Origin: Humibacter sp. RRB41
Lineage (GTDB): Bacteria; Actinomycetota; Actinomycetes; Actinomycetales; Microbacteriaceae
DNA length: 64,000 nt
NCBI RefSeq assembly: GCF_022761015.1
Contig: NZ_JAKWJQ010000001.1
Span: 1,116,001-1,180,000, forward strand
Direction of reading: 5' to 3'
Position numbers and translations under genes: made by a program. The notes below the pieces were generated by a model. The model was given only the letters and a program-made list of their open reading frames with translations. It ran no database searches and was not told the DNA's origin. How positions within the stretch are numbered: position 1 is the first letter of the stretch; every line of letters starts with the position of its first letter. This document shows positions 59,027 through 64,000 of the stretch, one piece after another.

Positions 59027-60085
59027 GTGAGCAATATGAGCAGGTTGACGCGACTACTCGGCGTGGAGGCGCCGATCGTGCTCGGACCCTTCGGCGGACT
59101 CTCGTCGGTGTCGCTCACCGCGGCGGTGAGCGAGCTCGGCGGCCTCGGGTCGTATGGGCTCTACGGGTACGACGCCGAGCGCATCCTGAAGACGGCGGAT
59201 GCCCTGCGCGCAGCGACCTCGCGCCCCTTCGCGCTGAATCTGTGGCTTCCGACCGGCTCAGAGCGTGACGCGACCGACGAGGAGTACGCGCGCGCGGCCG
59301 AGGCCACGCGACCTCTCTTCGAACGCGTCGGTATGAGCGTGCCGCAGCGGCCGGAACGCTACCTGCCACCGTTCGAGGAGCAGCTCGACGCCGCGCTCGA
59401 GGCCCGGCCCGCGGTGCTGAGCTTCGTGTTCGGGGTGCCGGCCCGGAGCATCCTGGATACCGCGCACGCACGTGGGATCGTCGTGCTCGGCGCGGCGACG
59501 ACGGTGGACGAGGCCGTCGCGCTCGCCGCGGGCGGAGTCGACGCCATCGTCGCGACCGGAGCCGAGTCGGCCGGACACCGGGTGTCGTTCCTCGAGCCGG
59601 CCTCGGACTCACTCGTCGGCACGTTCGCGCTCGTGCCCCAGGTACGGGATGCCGTCGACGTGCCGGTCATCGCTGCCGGCGGCATAGCAGACCGCCGCGG
59701 GGTGGCCGCAGCGTTCGCGCTCGGAGCGGACGGTGTTCAGGTGGGCACGGGGTTCCTGCGCACCAGGCAGTCGGCGGCGAGCGACGCCCATCGCGCCGCC
59801 ATCTCCGGAACGCCCGCGCACGGCAGCGTGCTCACGACCGCGATGAGCGGAAGGCTCGCGCGCGGGGCGTCCAACCTCGCGGTGCGCACGATCGAGCAGT
59901 CGGGCGCCATCGCACCGTTCCCGGTGCAGAACTGGCTCACGGGCCGGTTCCGTGCCGAGGCCGGAGTGCGGGGCGACGGCGAGTTGCAGTCGCTCTGGCT
60001 CGGGCAGGCGAGCCGGCTCGCGCGATGGGATGACGCGGCATCCGTGTTCGAAGAGCTTGCGGCCGGGATTCCGTCCGACGACTGA
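59027..60085 (+). CDS. Nitronate monooxygenase (2-nitropropane dioxygenase family)
   Basis: 352 residues. FMN-dependent TIM barrel with APIVLGPFGGLSS, GVDAIVATGAESAGHR, PVIAAGGIADRRGVAAAFALGADGVQVGT and FLRT. It oxidises nitronates to carbonyls and nitrite. Of the clustered starts (GTG 59024, GTG 59027, ATG 59036) I chose 59027 because AGGAGG is then six bases away. Its nearness to a globin and a possible NO regulator is suggestive. Confidence 0.9.
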   Translation: MSNMSRLTRLLGVEAPIVLGPFGGLSSVSLTAAVSELGGLGSYGLYGYDAERILKTADALRAATSRPFALNLWLPTGSERDATDEEYARAAEATRPLFERVGMSVPQRPERYLPPFEEQLDAALEARPAVLSFVFGVPARSILDTAHARGIVVLGAATTVDEAVALAAGGVDAIVATGAESAGHRVSFLEPASDSLVGTFALVPQVRDAVDVPVIAAGGIADRRGVAAAFALGADGVQVGTGFLRTRQSAASDAHRAAISGTPAHGSVLTTAMSGRLARGASNLAVRTIEQSGAIAPFPVQNWLTGRFRAEAGVRGDGELQSLWLGQASRLARWDDAASVFEELAAGIPSDD

Positions 60086-60142
60086 CCCCGGCAGCACCAG
60101 ACCGGTGCGCCGGGCCCGCGGACGGCCCGGCGCACCGTCGAC

Positions 60143-60766
60143 TCAGGAGCGGACCGCGAAGCCTCCTGTCCAGCCGATCTGCTCGCGCACGGCGAGCACC
60201 ATCTGCAGGAAGCCGAGCGCCTCGAGCTCGCGAGCGCGCTTGAGCGAACCTGCGTCGGCGACCGCGAGCCCGGCTTCGGTCAGCACGCGGGCGAACACCG
60301 CTTTGGCGGCCTCGTCGTCACCGGCGACCACCACGGTGGTGGGAACATCGCCGATGGAGCCGGTTGCGAGGGTGCTCGCGAAGTTGGTGTTGAACGCCTT
60401 CAGCACCGCTGCGCCGGGCAGCTTGCCCTGAAGCTCGGCGGCAGCCGAGGAGTCGGCCGGAACCGTGAGGCCGTCGAACGTCGCGAAGTCGACCGGATTG
60501 GTCAGGTCGACGACGGTCTTGCCGTTCAGCTGGGCGCCGTAGGTGCTGACAACGTCGTCGAGCGCCGGGTAGGGCAGCGCAAGGATCACGATGTCGCCGG
60601 TCAGCGCGTCGCCGAAAGTGCTCGACGTTCCGCCGATCTGCTGGGCCAGTTCGTTCGCCTTGGCCGCGTCGCGCGCGATCACCTGGACGACATCTCCGCC
60701 CTTCGCCGCGATGGCAGCGATGGCTGCTCCCATGTTGCCTGTGCCGATCACCGTGATGCTGGTCAT
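60143..60766 (-). CDS. F420-dependent NADP reductase-like oxidoreductase
   Basis: 207 residues. N-terminal NADP-binding VIGTGNMGAAIAA, then the Fno/F420_oxidored pattern: ILALPYPALDDVV, VVDLTNPVDF, LKAFNTNFASTL, VVVAGDDEAAKAVFARVL. It could reduce NADP with F420H2 or act on another substrate. AGGAGAAC precedes the ATG. Divergent from a MarR gene across two GTTG-N6-CAAC sites. Confidence 0.85.
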   Translation of the reverse strand: MTSITVIGTGNMGAAIAAIAAKGGDVVQVIARDAAKANELAQQIGGTSSTFGDALTGDIVILALPYPALDDVVSTYGAQLNGKTVVDLTNPVDFATFDGLTVPADSSAAAELQGKLPGAAVLKAFNTNFASTLATGSIGDVPTTVVVAGDDEAAKAVFARVLTEAGLAVADAGSLKRARELEALGFLQMVLAVREQIGWTGGFAVRS

Positions 60767-60802
60767 GTTGTTCTCCTGAAACTCTCGACCTGATCTAAAC
60801 TT

Positions 60803-60846
60803 GTTGCAAGTGCAACTAATGCGATTCAACAAGTTGCCACTACAAC
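60803..60846. promoter_or_regulatory. Two MarR-type operators
   Basis: GTTGCAAGTGCAAC (60803-60816) and GTTGCCACTACAAC (60833-60846): both GTTG-N6-CAAC, centres 30 bp apart, in the divergent region of the F420-type and MarR genes. The probable binder is the MarR protein at 60876-61370. Confidence 0.65.
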
Positions 60847-60875
60847 TATTCCCGAATTCGTGAGGTGACTTTTTC

Positions 60876-61370
60876 ATGGCGATGTCGGTCCCCCGCATGG
60901 ACCCGCTCGAGTCGCGCGCGTGGCTCGCCCTCGTGACCACGTCAGAGCTGCTGCCCGCCGCGCTGGACGCACACCTGCGGGCGGAGGCGGGGATCACCCA
61001 CTTCGAGTTCATGGTGCTGAGCGGACTCAAGCGCGCCAAGGCGAACACGATGCGCATGACCGACATCGCGGCCATGGTCGACTCGACGATGCCGAGGCTG
61101 TCGAAGGTGATCGGCAAGCTCGTGGAGCGCGGCCTGGTCGAACGCGAGGGCGGCGCGAGCGACGGGCGGGTGATCAACGTGCGGCTGACATCCGACGGCC
61201 GTAAGGTTTTGGTGCGTGCACTGCCAGGACACCTCGCCCAGGTGCGCGATCTGATCATCGACCGGCTCGACCGGGACCAGCTGGAGGCACTCGCCGACAT
61301 CCTGGAGCCCCTCGTCGAACGGCTCGACCCCCAGCGCAACATGGGACAGCTGGCAGCCTCGCGCTCGTGA
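60876..61370 (+). CDS. MarR-family regulator
   Basis: 164 residues. A winged helix (MTDIAAMVDSTMPRLSKVIGKLVERGLVERE, wing GGASDGRVINVRLT) with flanking dimerisation helices. Probably represses itself and the divergent F420-type oxidoreductase. AGGTGA precedes the ATG. Confidence 0.88.
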   Translation: MAMSVPRMDPLESRAWLALVTTSELLPAALDAHLRAEAGITHFEFMVLSGLKRAKANTMRMTDIAAMVDSTMPRLSKVIGKLVERGLVEREGGASDGRVINVRLTSDGRKVLVRALPGHLAQVRDLIIDRLDRDQLEALADILEPLVERLDPQRNMGQLAASRS

Positions 61371-61394
61371 CGGGCTCGGCCTACGCTGGCGGAC

Positions 61395-62510
61395 ATGGCC
61401 GATGAACGTTTCGACACGACCGTCTATCTGAACCGTCTCACGCGGGCAGCTGGACTGGTCGAACGGGCAGGGCTCGACGCTATCGTGGTCTCGCCCGGAC
61501 CCGATCTGCTGTATCTGCTCGGGTCGCGGGCGAGCACGTTCGAGCGGCTGACCGCTCTGGTGATCCCGCGCGATGGCGATGCGTACGTCGTCGCGCCGCG
61601 CATGGAGCTCGCGGCGCTGCGAGCGTCGGCGATCGGTGACGCCGGGCTCGAGGTGCGCGACTGGGTGGACGGGCAGGACCCTTACGCGCTGGCTCTCAGT
61701 GGGCTGGGCGTCGTGCACCGGCTCGGGGTCTCCGAGGCGATGCCCGCTCTGCACTCCGTGCCTTTGACCGTGACGGCGGATGCCGGCATCGAGCTCGCCA
61801 CACCCGTGCTGCGCACCCTGCGCATGGTGAAGGACGCCGCAGAGATCGCCGCGCTGCGCGAAGCGGGCGCCGCGATCGACCGCGTGCATGCGCGTGTCGC
61901 CGAATGGCTTCGGCCGGGCCGTACCGAGCGCGAGGTCGCGGCCGACATCGCCGACGCGATCGTCGAGGAGGGTCACGCCGAGGCCGACTTCGTGATCGTC
62001 GGCAGCGGTCCGAACGGTGCGGATCCGCATCACGAGGTGTCCGACCGCGTGATCGACGAGGGTGAGACGGTCGTCGTCGACATCGGAGGGCCGATCGCGC
62101 TCGGCTACAACTCCGACAGCACGCGCACCTACGCGACGGGGGAGGTGCGGGCGGACGTTCTGGAGGCGTATTCGGCGCTCGAGAGGGCACAGCGTGCCGC
62201 AGTCGAGTCTGTGCGCCCCGGCGTGACGGCCGAGTCTGTGGATGCCGCAGCTCGCGACGTGCTCGCTGCCGCCGGCCTCGCAGACCGGTTCATCCACCGC
62301 ACCGGCCACGGCATCGGCCTGTCGGTGCACGAGGAGCCGTACATCGTGGCCGGCAACGGCACAGTGCTCGAGCCTGGCATGGCCTTCAGCGTCGAGCCCG
62401 GCATCTACTTCACGGGCGACTGGGGTGCGCGCATCGAAGACATCGTCGTCGTGACGGACGACGGCGTCAAGCCGCTCAATGTTCGGCCGCACGGCCTCAC
62501 CGTGGTGTGA
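61395..62510 (+). CDS. M24-family metallopeptidase (Xaa-Pro aminopeptidase-like)
   Basis: 371 residues: a creatinase-type N-terminal domain (1-145) and the pita-bread domain. All five metal ligands are present: D in VVVDIGG, D in YNSDSTRT, H in TGHGIGLSVHE, E in SVEPGIY and E in RIEDIVVV. Cleaves N-terminal residues, usually before proline. TACGCT (61382-61387) seven bases before the ATG suggests a leaderless mRNA. Confidence 0.93.
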   Translation: MADERFDTTVYLNRLTRAAGLVERAGLDAIVVSPGPDLLYLLGSRASTFERLTALVIPRDGDAYVVAPRMELAALRASAIGDAGLEVRDWVDGQDPYALALSGLGVVHRLGVSEAMPALHSVPLTVTADAGIELATPVLRTLRMVKDAAEIAALREAGAAIDRVHARVAEWLRPGRTEREVAADIADAIVEEGHAEADFVIVGSGPNGADPHHEVSDRVIDEGETVVVDIGGPIALGYNSDSTRTYATGEVRADVLEAYSALERAQRAAVESVRPGVTAESVDAAARDVLAAAGLADRFIHRTGHGIGLSVHEEPYIVAGNGTVLEPGMAFSVEPGIYFTGDWGARIEDIVVVTDDGVKPLNVRPHGLTVV

Positions 62511-62527
62511 ACACGACGAGCGGATGC

Positions 62528-63496
62528 CTACGGCACGAAGACGATCCGCTCGCCAGGCACGTCGGGTTCGTTCCAGACCCGCTCGACGTCGGACAGCGGG
62601 ATGACCCGCGGCGAGAGCGCGACGGCCCCCGCCAACAACTCGTCGATCAGCGACGGCAGCTCCGCCAAGAAACCCCGCGGAGAAAGGGCGCCCTGACCGG
62701 AGCCCGACAGACGGAAGTTCGCCGACCGGAGCGCCACGGACGGCAGCTCGATCGTCGGGCCGGCCATTCCGCCGATCTCCACCCAGTCGAGCGCTCTGCC
62801 CTTGTCCTCGCGTGCGGTGAGGATGGCCATGATCGCTCGTGACGTGGGCTCACCCCACAGGTAGTCGACAGCGACGTCGATCTCGGACGCGGCGTCCGCG
62901 AGCGAGCGAGCGGTGGCATCCGTGTCGTCGGTCAGCTGCACGAGTTCGTCGGCCCCCAGGTCGGCGAGGGCGTCGAGGCGCGCCCTGCTGCGTCCCGCGG
63001 CGATCACCCTGCCCGCACCGAGCCGCTTGGCGAGTTGCACGGCGGCGGTGCCGGCGTTGCCGGTCGCCCCCAGGACGAGCACGCTCGAGCCCGGGGTCAG
63101 CGTGACGCGCTTGCGCAGTGCGACCCACGACGACATCGCGGGGTTCATGGCGGCGGCGATGAGCGGCACGTCGGCGTCACTCGGAAGCGGAATGCTCCTG
63201 CGTGCGTCGACCACGGCACGATCGGCCATGGTGCCGACGACGTCGTCGTCGGCGACGAAGTACACGAGCGATCCGTCGTCCCTGCGAGCGACACCATCGA
63301 TGCCCGGCACCATCGGCAGCGTTCCGCTGCTCGTGTAGTGAGCGCCGGATGCCCCGGTGCGCACCCTGGGGTGCAGGCCCGCCGCCAGCACCTCGGCGAG
63401 TTGCTCATCGGCTCCCCGCGCCTCGGGGACGGGGAATTCGGAGTACTGCGGCGGCTGGTCGAATGCGGTGACGACCGCGGCGTTCATGGTGGTCAT
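62528..63496 (-). CDS. Quinone-oxidoreductase-like protein of the MDR superfamily
   Basis: 322 residues. GroES-like N-terminal half without the zinc ligands, then Rossmann motif VLVLGATGNAGTAAVQLAKRLGA. Such zinc-free members reduce quinones or enones with NADPH. Divergent from a MarR gene across two related operators, a common arrangement for MarR control by reactive electrophiles or phenols. Confidence 0.85.
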   Translation of the reverse strand: MTTMNAAVVTAFDQPPQYSEFPVPEARGADEQLAEVLAAGLHPRVRTGASGAHYTSSGTLPMVPGIDGVARRDDGSLVYFVADDDVVGTMADRAVVDARRSIPLPSDADVPLIAAAMNPAMSSWVALRKRVTLTPGSSVLVLGATGNAGTAAVQLAKRLGAGRVIAAGRSRARLDALADLGADELVQLTDDTDATARSLADAASEIDVAVDYLWGEPTSRAIMAILTAREDKGRALDWVEIGGMAGPTIELPSVALRSANFRLSGSGQGALSPRGFLAELPSLIDELLAGAVALSPRVIPLSDVERVWNEPDVPGERIVFVP

Positions 63497-63551
63497 GATG
63501 ATCTCTTCTCTCCGGCTTGCATCTGGTGATCGTCGTCGGGGCAGCTGGGTT

Positions 63552-63593
63552 TAGTTGGTGGCACGTACCAATCTAGTTGGTGTCACGAACTAA
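63552..63593. promoter_or_regulatory. Two 20-bp MarR operators in direct repeat
   Basis: TAGTTGGTGGCACGTACCAA (63552-63571) and TAGTTGGTGTCACGAACTAA (63574-63593), each an imperfect palindrome. Their starts are 22 bp apart, about two helical turns, so two dimers could sit on the same face. They lie between the MDR and MarR starts. Confidence 0.7.
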
Positions 63594-63611
63594 ATCAAGT
63601 AGACTTCCGGC

Positions 63612-64000
63612 GTGACATCGGAGCGGGCAGTGGAGGGCGGGCGCCCATCGCGCCACGAGGGCGTGGCGCCACTCGACACGATGGACGCGCTGACGCAGCT
63701 CTCGTTCGTCGTGCACGCCATGCTGGAGCGAACGGCGGCCGAGCACGACATGAGCATCGTGCTCGCGCGCATGCTGGGCATCCTGCGCGACCGCCGCCCC
63801 ACAGTGAACGAGCTCGCGCGACTGCTCGAGCTGGACAAGTCGAGCGTCTCCGGCCTTGTGGCGCGGGCAGAGCGACGCAACTTCGTGCAGCGCACTCCGT
63901 CGGCTGATGACCGTCGCTCGGTTCGGGTCTCCCTCACGGAAGAAGGGCGTCGCCTGACGACCGCGATCACGGCAGAGTTCGGCGCGGAGGTCGCCGCACT
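63612..64000 (+). CDS. MarR-family regulator (5' part, cut by the window edge)
   Basis: 129 residues are visible from a GTG at 63612. Dimerisation helices then a winged helix (RRPTVNELARLLELDKSSVSGLVARAERR, wing PSADDRRSVRVSLTEEG). TAGACT at 63600-63605 lies six bases before the GTG, so leaderless. Probably represses itself and the divergent MDR oxidoreductase. Confidence 0.85.
   Translation, partial: MTSERAVEGGRPSRHEGVAPLDTMDALTQLSFVVHAMLERTAAEHDMSIVLARMLGILRDRRPTVNELARLLELDKSSVSGLVARAERRNFVQRTPSADDRRSVRVSLTEEGRRLTTAITAEFGAEVAA

Overview
This window is chromosomal DNA of a high-GC actinobacterium, most likely a member of the Microbacteriaceae. The evidence is the dense GC-rich coding, the many GTG starts, the mycothiol synthase, CarD and DtxR genes, a fused IspDF, and blocks of gene order shared with mycobacteria (ppk-mutT1, glnR-mshD, gpm with senX3-regX3, DUF3263-LytR_C, DUF3027-serC). 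I see no insertion sequence, integrase, prophage or CRISPR array.

Layout. 1-5.3 kb (minus strand): the 5' end of pstS with a PHO box, then mutT1-ppk and glnR-mshD. 5.4-8.4 kb (plus): small membrane proteins, a nitrobindin-like protein, ygfZ and gpmA. 8.4-12.8 kb: an acyl-CoA dehydrogenase, phoU, divergent senX3-regX3 and a lipoprotein. With pstS, ppk and the phn operon at 52-57 kb, phosphate acquisition is the main theme of the window. 12.9-18 kb: carD, ispDF, cysS and rlmB. 18-31 kb: a DUF4032 kinase-like protein, an orphan sugar ABC ATPase, a DsbA-like protein, tRNA-Thr, msrB, a LytR_C protein, a cold-shock gene, CIRCE-controlled groL, an orphan WXG100 protein, a DUF4143-type ATPase and a two-component system.

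31-43 kb: a ferredoxin reductase-like protein, a FolP2-like protein, a RibD-like reductase, the XPB helicase and its partner, a second cold-shock protein, DUF3027/DUF2530, serC, a DtxR-type regulator, an NlpC/P60 hydrolase with a structured leader, and an HNH protein preceded by a His/Cys-rich leader peptide and an intrinsic terminator. 43.2-45.1 kb is a small accessory patch beside tRNA-Arg: a divergent GNAT/XRE-cupin pair and a decayed alpha/beta hydrolase.

45-64 kb: pntAB, a drug-efflux MFS with its TetR, an SDR, a HAD-phnDCE1E2-RpiR locus, a truncated hemoglobin with a Fe-S-type regulator, a nitronate monooxygenase, an F420-type oxidoreductase divergent from a MarR regulator, an M24 peptidase, and a quinone-oxidoreductase-like gene divergent from a second MarR gene cut by the window edge.

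The most unusual signals are the His/Cys leader peptide and terminator before the HNH gene, an exact 34-bp-period repeat array at 28.3 kb, the structured RNA leader at 41.3 kb, and a recurrent leaderless-gene architecture in which a TANNNT box sits 6-8 nt before the start codon. In two cases a palindromic operator overlaps that box.
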